Below are positions 7,994 to 16,085 of a DNA stretch of 45,167 bases, piece by piece. The stretch is from an uncultured Saprospiraceae bacterium (GTDB lineage: Bacteria; Bacteroidota; Bacteroidia; Chitinophagales; Saprospiraceae): contig CALFWW010000056.1 in assembly GCA_937928575.1 (NCBI GenBank), forward strand, positions 1 through 45,167. The letters run 5' to 3'. The notes under the pieces were generated by a model. The model saw nothing but the letters and a program-made list of their open reading frames with translations. It ran no database searches and was not told the DNA's origin. The first letter of the stretch is position 1. Each line of letters begins with the position of its first letter. The position numbers and the translations under genes are program-made.

Positions 7994-9067
7994 TTATTTA
8001 GGTGGTGTCCCAGGACCGACGGTTGCATTCTTAAACCATACTTCTGTGTATGATCCGTTTGCATATTGTTGCTGGATATCTCCACCATATACTTTTGCAC
8101 CTGTACACCAAACCATATTTTTTGATGGATCTTTTCCATTGGTTTGATTGTAAGCACCTTGTTTGAAATAGTTTAATTCTCCTTTGTAAGCATCCGGTTT
8201 TTCAACTCCATCTTGACCGATAGGTACAAATAGTTTTTTGACCTGCTCTGGCATATCTGACTTCTCGACATATTCTGAGACCACTAGATTTTTAGTGAAT
8301 GTCTTAGTAGCGTGTCCATCACTTTTGAAGTTGAGATACATGATGCCTCTGTATACATTCACCTCATAGCTAAATTCTTCTCCCAATTCGATTCCATCTG
8401 CTGGTTCTTCAGGATAGGCATTTGAACTTGATCCGATTTTGGACATATCATGCCCCCATACTGCTGTTGAAAAATCCCATCTACCAGAATTCTTGCCTTC
8501 CGTATTAATCTCATAATTCCAAAAGACGGATCCTTTTTTATGACCTGGATATTTTTTGTAAAATAATTTGAATGGCTCGTTTTCATGTCCTTCTCCACTG
8601 TGGATTTGACCTACTACTGTTGAAAAGGAAGCAGCAACTCTTGCATCTCCAGTGGTGGAAACGTGCATTACTTTTAGCGTTCCATTGAGTTTTCCTCCTC
8701 TTTCCGGAACCCAATCTGCTTCTTGATGCAATTCCGTGCGTGTGTTACTGGAATTAGGTGAAGTTGTACCTGAATTGGGTGTTTTATAAACGACCCAATT
8801 GGTCGTACCATCATTGTGTGCATAGAAGAAATCTTTGTCCTCAAAATTGACCAAATTTTCAACTGTCTTACCATTTCCTAGTAATATTTTAAATTGATCG
8901 AAAAACGGGATCACATCACTTGGATATTTTGTGGAGGCTTTTGTTTCAGCTTTACTTCCTTGGTTGGTTGATGTTGTGGCTGGTTCTTCACAACTATTTA
9001 GCAAACATATGATACAAAGCAATAGGACTGATTGGAGGGATACTAAACTCAGGTAATTCGTTTTCAT
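7994..9067 (-). CDS. PL7 family alginate lyase, lipoprotein (copy 2)
   Basis: The protein is 357 residues from the ATG at 9067. The open frame extends 14 codons further up (to 9109), but the start at 9067 places a good lipoprotein signal (MKTNYLSLVS...CLLNSC, Cys26) exactly at the N-terminus and avoids running into the eda stop. The mature domain is closely similar to the neighbouring lyase and has the PL7 signatures NTRTEL, QIH and YFKQGAYNQ. The residues after the lipid Cys are EEPATTS, an acidic start that resembles Bacteroidota surface-lipoprotein export signals, unlike the other copy. The two may therefore act on opposite sides of the outer membrane; this is inference. It follows eda by 19 bp. 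Confidence 0.92.
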   Translation of the reverse strand: MKTNYLSLVSLQSVLLLCIICLLNSCEEPATTSTNQGSKAETKASTKYPSDVIPFFDQFKILLGNGKTVENLVNFEDKDFFYAHNDGTTNWVVYKTPNSGTTSPNSSNTRTELHQEADWVPERGGKLNGTLKVMHVSTTGDARVAASFSTVVGQIHSGEGHENEPFKLFYKKYPGHKKGSVFWNYEINTEGKNSGRWDFSTAVWGHDMSKIGSSSNAYPEEPADGIELGEEFSYEVNVYRGIMYLNFKSDGHATKTFTKNLVVSEYVEKSDMPEQVKKLFVPIGQDGVEKPDAYKGELNYFKQGAYNQTNGKDPSKNMVWCTGAKVYGGDIQQQYANGSYTEVWFKNATVGPGTPPK

Positions 9068-9086
9068 TATTTTTTTAGTTAAATGA

Positions 9087-9749
9087 TCAAGCCTGTCTGA
9101 CTTGTTCAATCATCTTCAAAGCATTTTCTACTTTTTCTTTTATAACATTATATTTCCCATCTTGAATTAAATCTTTTGATAGCAATTTAGATCCCATTCC
9201 TACACAAAATGCGCCAGCTCCAAACCAACCTGTCAGGTTTTCGATATTCGGGGCGACACCACCAGTGGGCATAATTTTAGTCCAAGATTGAGGTCCTTTG
9301 ATGGATTTAATAAAATTAGGACCATACACGCTACCTGGAAATAACTTGACCACTTCACAACCCAGTTCTTCTGCGTCTCCAATTTCGGTCAATGATCCAC
9401 AACCTGGCATAAAAGGAATTTTGCGACGATTGCAGACCACAGCGATATCTTTTCTTAATGCAGGAGTCACAATAAAATCCGCCCCTATTTGCATGTAATG
9501 GGAAGCAGTTGGCGCATCCGTTATGGAACCTACTCCTAATGCCATTCCTGGTAATTCTTGGTATCGGTATTTGCTCAATGCATTAAAAACTTCGTGAGCA
9601 AAAACACCTCTATTTGTAAATTCTAACAATCTAGATCCGCCATCGTAGCATGCTTTCACAACTTGTTTGCATACTTCAATATCAGAATGATAAAAGAGCG
9701 GAACCATGCCCTGCTCTTCCATCAATTGTAATACTTTCATTCTGTCCAT
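9087..9749 (-). CDS. eda: KDPG (2-dehydro-3-deoxy-phosphogluconate) aldolase
   Basis: This class I aldolase cleaves KDPG to pyruvate and glyceraldehyde-3-phosphate and may also act on 4-hydroxy-2-oxoglutarate. It is a small TIM barrel with LLEFTNRG in the position of the Glu/Arg substrate motif, GADFIVTPAL, MPGCGSLTE, the Schiff-base lysine in EVVKLFPG, and the phosphate-binding MPTGGV. The open frame reaches back to 9791, overlapping kdgK by 29 bp, but the ATG at 9749 (or 9740) gives a start just past the kdgK stop and a normal length of about 220 residues; I chose 9749. It is the terminal enzyme of the alginate pathway encoded by this operon, directly after the kinase that makes its substrate. 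Confidence 0.93.
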   Translation of the reverse strand: MDRMKVLQLMEEQGMVPLFYHSDIEVCKQVVKACYDGGSRLLEFTNRGVFAHEVFNALSKYRYQELPGMALGVGSITDAPTASHYMQIGADFIVTPALRKDIAVVCNRRKIPFMPGCGSLTEIGDAEELGCEVVKLFPGSVYGPNFIKSIKGPQSWTKIMPTGGVAPNIENLTGWFGAGAFCVGMGSKLLSKDLIQDGKYNVIKEKVENALKMIEQVRQA

Positions 9750-9762
9750 AATCTTCAAATTT

Positions 9763-10797
9763 CTATCTTGAGACTCGTCCACTTGCGTCACCGGACATTA
9801 ATTTTTCAACTTCAGCTACTGTCACTAAATTGGAATCTCCCTTAATCGTGTGTTTCAAACAAGATGCAGCCACAGCGTAGTTCAATGCTGTTTGGTCATC
9901 ATCAAAGGTGAGTAATCCATAGATTAGACCAGCCATAAAACTATCGCCTCCTCCTACTCTATCTACAATATGTGTGATTTCGTAAGATGGAGCTTCAAAC
10001 AATGTTTTCCCGTCATAAAGAACACCGGTCCAAGTATTGTGAGAAGCAGAGATAGAACCTCTTAAAGTGGTAATTACTTTCTTGGCTCTTGGAAACATTT
10101 CTTGTAATTGCTTGAGGACAGAAAGGTATGCCTTTCCATCAACGGTGCCTCCATGGGTCACATCAACTCCTTTGGGATGTAAACCAAAATGCTTTTCGGC
10201 ATCTTCTTCATTCCCCAAAATTACATCACAACCTTCGACTAACGCGGGCATGACTTCATTTGGTTCTTTGCCGTACTTCCAAAGTTTTTTTCTATAATTC
10301 AGATCAGTTGAAACGGTAACGCCCATTTCGTTGGCAGTTTTAATTGCTTCTAAACAAGCATCTGCCGCACCTTGAGAAAGTGCAGGAGTAATCCCTGTCC
10401 AGTGAAACCAATCTGCATCTTTGAATATGGATTTCCAGTCTATCATTCCAGCCTGTATGGTTGACATACCAGAACCAGCACGATCGTAAACTACTTTACT
10501 TCCTCTACTTACAGCACCTGTTTCAAGAAAATAAATTCCTAGACGATCGCCATCTCTAACAATCGCATCGGTTTTTACATTTCTTTTTCTCAATTCCATA
10601 ACAGCGCATTCACCAATATCATTTTGGGGAATTCGGGAAACAAAATGGCTATCCATTCCATAGTTGGCTAAGGAAACTGCAACGTTACTTTCTCCTCCTC
10701 CATATACTACATCAAACGAGTATGTTTGAGCAAATCTTTTGAAACCTGGAGGACTTAGCCTGAGCATAATTTCTCCAAATGTGACTATCTTTTTCAT
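9763..10797 (-). CDS. kdgK: 2-dehydro-3-deoxygluconate (KDG) kinase, PfkB family
   Basis: This 344-residue sugar kinase phosphorylates KDG to KDPG. The N-terminus IVTFGEIMLRLSPPG and the PfkB segment YGGGESNVAVSLANYG (about residues 32-47) are typical of KdgK. The second PfkB signature DRVGGGDSFMAGL (about 302-314) carries the catalytic Asp. Length and order match family members. It sits 20 bp downstream of a short-chain dehydrogenase gene and just before eda, so the last three steps of uronate breakdown are encoded consecutively. The presence of a separate KDG kinase makes it unlikely that the GntK domain of the fusion gene is needed for KDG itself. Confidence 0.95.
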   Translation of the reverse strand: MKKIVTFGEIMLRLSPPGFKRFAQTYSFDVVYGGGESNVAVSLANYGMDSHFVSRIPQNDIGECAVMELRKRNVKTDAIVRDGDRLGIYFLETGAVSRGSKVVYDRAGSGMSTIQAGMIDWKSIFKDADWFHWTGITPALSQGAADACLEAIKTANEMGVTVSTDLNYRKKLWKYGKEPNEVMPALVEGCDVILGNEEDAEKHFGLHPKGVDVTHGGTVDGKAYLSVLKQLQEMFPRAKKVITTLRGSISASHNTWTGVLYDGKTLFEAPSYEITHIVDRVGGGDSFMAGLIYGLLTFDDDQTALNYAVAASCLKHTIKGDSNLVTVAEVEKLMSGDASGRVSR

Positions 10798-10817
10798 TAT
10801 AAAATTCTATTAATTTT

Positions 10818-11573
10818 TTATGAGAATGCTAATCCTCCGTTAATATCAAAATTGGCTCCTGTAATAAATGAGCTTTGATCTGAAGCTAAATAAACAACTA
10901 AATCTGCCACCTCATCTGCTTGCCCTTCTCTTCTAACAGGAGTTTTACCAGCAACGATTTTACGTATTTCATCTTTTGTAAAATCATCATGAAATTTTGT
11001 TGCAATCAATCCTGGACAAATTGCATTTACTCTGATTCCTTTCGGACCAAGTTCTTTTGCCATCCCACGTGTGAATGTTGTTGTAGCTCCTTTTGAAGAT
11101 GCATACAATGAAGATCCACCACCTCCACCGTCTCTTGCAGCAAGTGAGGAAAGGTTGATGATAGAAGTACCTTCCCCCATTAAAGGTTCGAATGCCTGCA
11201 TGACAAATACCGTTGATTTGAAATTTACATTCATGACTAAATCATAGAATGCTTCATCAAATTCTTGAAGTGTTTTACGAGCAAAAAGACCTCCTGTGTT
11301 GTTGACAAGAATGTGAATTTTGTCTCCAAAAGCTTCGACTGTTTTTGCTTTCAGATTTTTGATATCATCCAAATTAGATGCATCTGCTTTGACTGCTATT
11401 GCTTCGCCTCCAGCAGCTTTAATTGTATTGACAGTTTCAGTAGCAGCAGCTTCTGAATTGTAGTAATTGACAACTACTTTTGCGCCTTCTGCTGCTAGTT
11501 TTATAGATATGGATCTTCCTATATCTCTACCACCACCTGTGACGACCGCTACTTTACCGTTAAATTTACTCAT
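10818..11573 (-). CDS. Short-chain dehydrogenase/reductase, candidate DEH reductase (A)
   Basis: This 251-residue classical SDR has the nucleotide-binding TGGGRDIG (12-19), NNTGG (a variant of NNAGG), the active-site SSLAA...YASSKGA (Ser, Tyr-x3-Lys) and PGLIATKF. In alginate-degrading bacteria an SDR reduces 4-deoxy-L-erythro-5-hexoseulose uronate (DEH) to KDG. The position next to kdgK and eda supports that role here. It lies 31 bp downstream of a second SDR, so one may be the DEH reductase and the other may act on a related uronate or have the opposite cofactor preference. A KduD-like role is the main alternative. Family firm, substrate inferred. Confidence 0.82.
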   Translation of the reverse strand: MSKFNGKVAVVTGGGRDIGRSISIKLAAEGAKVVVNYYNSEAAATETVNTIKAAGGEAIAVKADASNLDDIKNLKAKTVEAFGDKIHILVNNTGGLFARKTLQEFDEAFYDLVMNVNFKSTVFVMQAFEPLMGEGTSIINLSSLAARDGGGGGSSLYASSKGATTTFTRGMAKELGPKGIRVNAICPGLIATKFHDDFTKDEIRKIVAGKTPVRREGQADEVADLVVYLASDQSSFITGANFDINGGLAFS

Positions 11574-11604
11574 GATAATTTCTATTTAAATAATGTTGTT
11601 TAGA

Positions 11605-12357
11605 TTATATTCCTAAAGCTTGACCACCACCGACTTGAATTGTTTCAGCCGTTAAGAATGCTGCATCTTTACTCACTAAGAAAGAAACAACGCCAGCAAC
11701 ATCTTCTGGTTGTCCTAATCTTTTAAGCATAATATTATTTGCCCAAGATTTAAATACTTCTGGCTTTGTTGACTTAATTTGTTTGTGAAAATCAGTATCA
11801 ATCGTACCTGGTGAAACAGCGTTTACACGTATTCCATATTCTGCCAGGTCTTTTGCCAATGCTCTTGTAATGGTGTGAACGGCAGCTTTGGAAGTTCCAT
11901 AAATTCCTGCACCTGGACCTCCTGCATTCCATCCTGCATTTGAGGTATAGTTGATAATCGTTGGGTGCTCCCCTTTCTTTAAATATGGGATGGCCGCTCT
12001 TGAAGCAAAGAAAACTGAATCTAAATTTAATGCCATCACATTTCTGTAAAACTCCGTTGTCATTTCTTCAAAACGAGATCTTCCACCGAGTCCACCAGCA
12101 TTATTTATTAAAGCATCAATTCTACCATACTTCTCTCCAATTTTTTTAATATTTTCTGTTACGGCGTCTTCTTTTGTAACATCAAACTCACAAAATTCGG
12201 CTGAAATTCCTTCTGCAGTTAATTCAGCTACTCTTTCTGTGCCTTCATCTTTATTGATGCCGTTTACAACAACTGTAAATCCGTCTTGGCCTAATCTTTT
12301 TGCTACTGCTAATCCAATACCTGCAGTTGCTCCAGTTACTATGGCTACTTTTTTCAT
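11605..12357 (-). CDS. Short-chain dehydrogenase/reductase, candidate DEH reductase (B)
   Basis: This 250-residue classical SDR has TGATAGIG (8-15), INNAGG, the catalytic SNAG...YGTSKAA and PGTIDTDF. It differs clearly from the adjacent SDR, for example in the cofactor-selecting loop after the second strand (VVNGINKDEG here, VVNYYNSEAA there), so the two are probably not redundant. It is the first gene after a 150-bp gap below the MFS transporter gene and may start its own transcript. A role in DEH or uronate reduction is inferred from the operon. Confidence 0.82.
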   Translation of the reverse strand: MKKVAIVTGATAGIGLAVAKRLGQDGFTVVVNGINKDEGTERVAELTAEGISAEFCEFDVTKEDAVTENIKKIGEKYGRIDALINNAGGLGGRSRFEEMTTEFYRNVMALNLDSVFFASRAAIPYLKKGEHPTIINYTSNAGWNAGGPGAGIYGTSKAAVHTITRALAKDLAEYGIRVNAVSPGTIDTDFHKQIKSTKPEVFKSWANNIMLKRLGQPEDVAGVVSFLVSKDAAFLTAETIQVGGGQALGI

Positions 12358-12507
12358 TTTTTTAATTTTAGTTTTTTATGAATCCACATTATAACAATAT
12401 GTTTTCATATTTACAATATTCTTTCGTTTAAATATAAGTATGTTTTCTACACTATCTAGTGCTTTTCTGATTTTTCAATACGATTCATCAAAAATAAAAC
12501 GATCAAC

Positions 12508-14091
12508 TTAGCTAGCCGATGGTTTTAGTGGTTCTATCTTTGGACAAAGTATCCAGACTGCCAATAATGCAGCTATTGCCAATGCTCCTCCGACCAAGAA
12601 TGCGGGTGTATAATTTCCTCCTCTTGAAAGCCAGGGAACCAATAAAGTCAAACCAAAGGCACCCAATTTTGCGGCTGTTCCAGCAAATCCAGAAAGTGTC
12701 CCCACAATTTTTCCACTGAATAAATCACTTGGGAGTGTTTGTACATTTCCAATGGATGTTTGGAATCCGAAAAGCAATAACGCCATTATGGAAACTGCAA
12801 TGATTGCTGCAGTTTGCCTTGCTGATAGTATTTCTTTTATAGATCCTAAAGAAGTATAAGTTTCAGCACTAGGTGGTGTCTTGAAGTTATCTGCGACTAC
12901 TTTTTTGATTTCTGGGTGTGCAGCAATCTCTACACCACTTTTGCCCGAAAGCCATGAAACCATGTTTTTTTCTTTCTCATCTAACAATGCTTTAAACGCT
13001 TTGTTATTGAGCACTTCTTTTACACCGCCATCAGCCATTTGAATTGCTGCTGTTTTTTCAACTCCAAACATTCCCAACATAGTTGGTGTTCCTGGATAAC
13101 GCATGAGAATAAAACAAGGGATCATAATGATACACCCAAGGGTAATCACCATTTTCCTGGTTTTGTCTACAGACCATCCTGAGCTCAACCTATTTTGGGC
13201 AAGTAATCCACCAAACCACGCTCCAAACATTGCTCCTACATATGGCACCCAAGCTGAGAATGCAATCTCTTTAACGTTCATTCCGTATACTTCATTCAAA
13301 TAAATTGGGATGTATCCAATAAAGAGCCACCAGATCGGATCGATTGCAGCAGAAGCGATAATCACTCCCCAGCTTTCCTTATGTTTTAGGAGTTGAGCTG
13401 TACTTGGTGCATATCCTTCATCGAAAGTTCCATCCTCATTGAGGTCTTGATTTTTTTGACCAGAAAGAATATAATTTTTCTCTTCTTCAGATAACCATGG
13501 ATGTTTATCAGGAGGTGATTTTACGATGTAAAACCAAGGTATAAGCCACAAAAATCCAAGTAATCCAATTGTTAGAAAAATTGCTTTCCATGACATATAA
13601 ATGGCTAATATTCCAATTAACGGGAATGCTACGATTCCGCCAATTGCTGCACCTGAATTGAAAATCCCTTGCGCAAAGGCTCTTTCTTTTGTTGGAAACC
13701 ATTCGGCATTTGCTTTGGCAGCACCCGGCCAGTTTCCAGCTTCCGCTACTCCTAGTAAAGCTCTAAAAATAGAAAAACTCATCATTCCTTGAGCCAATGC
13801 ATGAAGCATTGTAGCTGCTGACCAAATACCGATTGATAGTGCGAATCCAATTCTGGTTCCAATCCAATCGAAAATTTTTCCAAAGATTGTTTGGCCTGCT
13901 GCATAAGCAAAAATGAAAGCGCCCATTATCATGGAATAGACTTCTTTTCGACCATCGGCATCTTTTTCAGGGAAAAGACTTTCAGAGATATCCGGCCAAA
14001 GCACGCCAAAAGCTTGTCGGTCTATGTAGTTGACGACAGCAGCTAGCGCAACTAGGCTTACAACCCACCATCGGAGTCCTTTATTTTTCAT
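12508..14091 (-). CDS. MFS hexuronate-type transporter (ExuT/ACS family) with a large periplasmic insertion
   Basis: This 527-residue inner-membrane transporter of the anion:cation symporter branch starts WWVVSLVALAAVVNYIDRQAF in TM1 and has GVAEAGNWPGAAKANAEWFP, typical of hexuronate transporters. Family members are usually about 430 residues. The excess lies mainly at about residues 332-424, between the predicted TM9 and TM10, a soluble Lys/Glu-rich segment that should face the periplasm. A shorter acidic stretch (about 211-230) follows TM6. It would import unsaturated or linear uronate monomers. Its start overlaps the end of kdgF by 11 bp, so the two are translationally coupled, matching their roles in generating and importing or handling the monomer. 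Confidence 0.88.
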   Translation of the reverse strand: MKNKGLRWWVVSLVALAAVVNYIDRQAFGVLWPDISESLFPEKDADGRKEVYSMIMGAFIFAYAAGQTIFGKIFDWIGTRIGFALSIGIWSAATMLHALAQGMMSFSIFRALLGVAEAGNWPGAAKANAEWFPTKERAFAQGIFNSGAAIGGIVAFPLIGILAIYMSWKAIFLTIGLLGFLWLIPWFYIVKSPPDKHPWLSEEEKNYILSGQKNQDLNEDGTFDEGYAPSTAQLLKHKESWGVIIASAAIDPIWWLFIGYIPIYLNEVYGMNVKEIAFSAWVPYVGAMFGAWFGGLLAQNRLSSGWSVDKTRKMVITLGCIIMIPCFILMRYPGTPTMLGMFGVEKTAAIQMADGGVKEVLNNKAFKALLDEKEKNMVSWLSGKSGVEIAAHPEIKKVVADNFKTPPSAETYTSLGSIKEILSARQTAAIIAVSIMALLLFGFQTSIGNVQTLPSDLFSGKIVGTLSGFAGTAAKLGAFGLTLLVPWLSRGGNYTPAFLVGGALAIAALLAVWILCPKIEPLKPSAS

Positions 14092-14482
14092 TCGTTGGCC
14101 ATGTTTTGAGGTCTAGTTGTTGGTGCCCTAAAAAGTCTTCTCTTGCTGGGCTAAAAACATCAATTAAAATACCTGGTTTTGTACAGACACAACCGTGCAT
14201 TTCATGTGGAGGAATGTAGTAGGAATCGCCTTCTTTGATAATTCTTACATCATCTCCAATGGTCATTTTAAATTCTCCGCTTGCGACATAAGTTACTTGC
14301 GAATGATAATGCTTGTGCAAATTACCAACAGCACCTGTATCGAACTTTGCTTTTACTAACATTATTTTTCCGTCATACCCCATTATTTGTCTGGACAAAC
14401 CTTCTGCAACTTGCTCCCATGGCGTTTCATCATCAATCCAATATTCTTTAGTCGGTTTAATGCTATTATGTAAACTGCTCAT
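14081..14482 (-). CDS. kdgF: KdgF-type cupin, unsaturated uronate linearising enzyme
   Basis: This 133-residue single-domain cupin has metal-ligand motifs HKHYHSQVTYVASGEF (His-x-His-x2-Gln pattern, about residues 57-72) and GDSYYIPPHEMHGCV, then DVFSPAREDFL at the C-terminus, which is characteristic of KdgF. KdgF enzymes convert 4,5-unsaturated uronate monomers from pectin or alginate into the linear ketouronic acid (DEH for alginate), the substrate of the SDR reductases. It is the first gene after the hairpin-rich gap below susD and overlaps the transporter gene. The assignment is supported by both motif and operon. Confidence 0.9.
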   Translation of the reverse strand: MSSLHNSIKPTKEYWIDDETPWEQVAEGLSRQIMGYDGKIMLVKAKFDTGAVGNLHKHYHSQVTYVASGEFKMTIGDDVRIIKEGDSYYIPPHEMHGCVCTKPGILIDVFSPAREDFLGHQQLDLKTWPTNEK

Positions 14483-14621
14483 TTATTTCTTTTTTGATTT
14501 TGTAATTCGTGAATTTATGAATTCTTTTTACAACTATAGATTCTTTTTCTAGAATAATTCATGATTCAAATTGGAATGAAAATAATCGATATTTGAAATC
14601 TAAATAGGTGAAATTTTTATT

Positions 14622-14651
14622 AAATAAAGGTACCTGCACAAAGCAGGCACC
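14622..14651 (-). terminator. Second hairpin in the susD-kdgF gap, terminator-like
   Basis: Arms ggtacctgc (14629-14637) and gcaggcacc (14643-14651) pair at 8 of 9 positions. Read on the minus strand the stem is followed by TTTATTTAAT, resembling an intrinsic terminator. It is the second barrier after the susD terminator, about 140 bp before kdgF. It could limit read-through from susCD into the catabolic genes. Confidence 0.45.
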
Positions 14652-14684
14652 CTCATGTACGAAAAAACTATTTATTGCTATCAA

Positions 14685-14756
14685 TTTTTATCAAACTACT
14701 TCGAAAAGCAAGTTGATAAAAACTGATTGAAGAGAACAAATTTGTTCTCTTCAATC
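14685..14756 (-). terminator. susD terminator: perfect 32-nt palindrome plus adjacent hairpin
   Basis: Immediately past the susD stop there is a perfect palindrome at 14725-14756 (gattgaagagaacaaa and its reverse complement, no loop spacer). It is followed on the minus strand by a second stem whose arms tttttatcaaact (14685-14697) and agttgataaaaa (14711-14722) pair almost perfectly. Strong stacked structure directly after a stop codon fits a transcription terminator or an mRNA 3'-end stabiliser that separates the high-expression susCD part from the rest of the locus. Confidence 0.65.
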
Positions 14757-14771
14757 TAATAAAGTGTAATC

Positions 14772-16073
14772 TTAATATCCGTCGTTTTGTACGATCACGC
14801 CAAAGCTTGAAAGTACTTCCGAATCCGGAATTGGAAATAAGAAATAATTAGGGTTGACAGCTTGTCCCATTTCTGACTCAACAGTTCCGGTACGAACTAA
14901 ATCAAACCATCTGTGTCCTTCGAAAGCCAACTCTAATCTTCTTTCTTTGAAAATTGCCAATCTAACATCTGATTGAGATGTAGCTGTAGTGTTAGCTAAT
15001 CCAGCTCTTGTTCTAATTTTATTTAACTCTGTGATTGCTGCAGCGGTATTTCCGTTTTCATTTAATGCTTCTGCATAAAGAAGAATTACATCTGCTAATC
15101 TGAGTTCTATCCAATCATGATCAGGGCCTCCTGTTTGAGGAAATTTCGGAGACATTAAAAGGGTATCATTAATAGTTATTGCTCTTCTTAAGTCACCAGG
15201 ACTGTCATCAAATGCAGCAATCAAATCTGCATCCAATGGCTCTAAAGATTTAGTGTCTAATCCACCTGACCAAGACCAGAAATCAGAGAAGCCATATTCG
15301 TCTACTACAGAACTTGAAATCTGAGTCGCAAAAATAATTTCATTATTCAGATCATTCTCTACGCCGAATACTTCACCGAAATTATCTTGCAATGCGATTC
15401 CTGCTGCATCCGCTCCATTGACGACTGCTGCTAAATGTGGTTCTGCACTGCTGAAATTTCCTTGCTGTACAAACGCTTTACCCAACATTCCTTGAGCAGC
15501 ATATTTTGAAGCTCTACCACCTGCAGTAGAAGTTCCTAGTACTGCCATTGCATCCTCAAAATCTGGAACGATTACATCACTATAAACTTGAGATTTAGGG
15601 CTTCTAGCAAGAATAGACTGGTCTGTAACACTTGGAGAACCTGATAAATTAATCGTAGCATCACCAAATGCTCTTACCAATTTGAAATAAGATAAACCTC
15701 TTAAAAATTTAGCTTCTGCTATTTCAGTGGCATCCGTAGAATTATCAATTACAATGTTAGAACTTAGTATAGACTTATAACAAGCTGTATACAATGGACT
15801 AAAGAATTGCTCTTCCATTTGAATTAAACCATCATCAAATTGATCGAATTCATCGTATGGAGATTCAAACATGAAAGCATTATCTGCTCTAAAATCTCCC
15901 ATCACAGCCATTGGGGTCGTTGTACCCAGTTGATAAAAATAGGCTGCATTTAATACACCAGCAAAATCATCCAATGAATCTGCACTTGCGATGTTAGGTG
16001 GGACTTGATCGAGATCGTTGTCACATGCTGTCATGAACAGCACTGAAACTAAAATTATATATATATACTTCAT
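14772..16073 (-). CDS. susD: SusD/RagB family surface glycan-binding lipoprotein
   Basis: This 433-residue lipoprotein has signal MKYIYIILVSVLFMTAC (Cys17) followed by DNDLDQ, an acidic start typical of surface SusD proteins. TPR-like helical segments follow (AEAKFLRGLSYFKLVRAFGD, YAAQGMLGKAFVQQGNFSSAE). The C-terminus has the conserved RLADVILLYAEALNENG and FKERRLELAFEGHRWFDLVRTG. It is a little shorter than many SusDs (about 500 residues). It would cap the SusC channel and bind alginate oligomers outside the cell. It lies 12 bp after susC and is followed by a strong terminator. Confidence 0.95.
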   Translation of the reverse strand: MKYIYIILVSVLFMTACDNDLDQVPPNIASADSLDDFAGVLNAAYFYQLGTTTPMAVMGDFRADNAFMFESPYDEFDQFDDGLIQMEEQFFSPLYTACYKSILSSNIVIDNSTDATEIAEAKFLRGLSYFKLVRAFGDATINLSGSPSVTDQSILARSPKSQVYSDVIVPDFEDAMAVLGTSTAGGRASKYAAQGMLGKAFVQQGNFSSAEPHLAAVVNGADAAGIALQDNFGEVFGVENDLNNEIIFATQISSSVVDEYGFSDFWSWSGGLDTKSLEPLDADLIAAFDDSPGDLRRAITINDTLLMSPKFPQTGGPDHDWIELRLADVILLYAEALNENGNTAAAITELNKIRTRAGLANTTATSQSDVRLAIFKERRLELAFEGHRWFDLVRTGTVESEMGQAVNPNYFLFPIPDSEVLSSFGVIVQNDGY

Positions 16074-16085
16074 TATTTTATTTTT

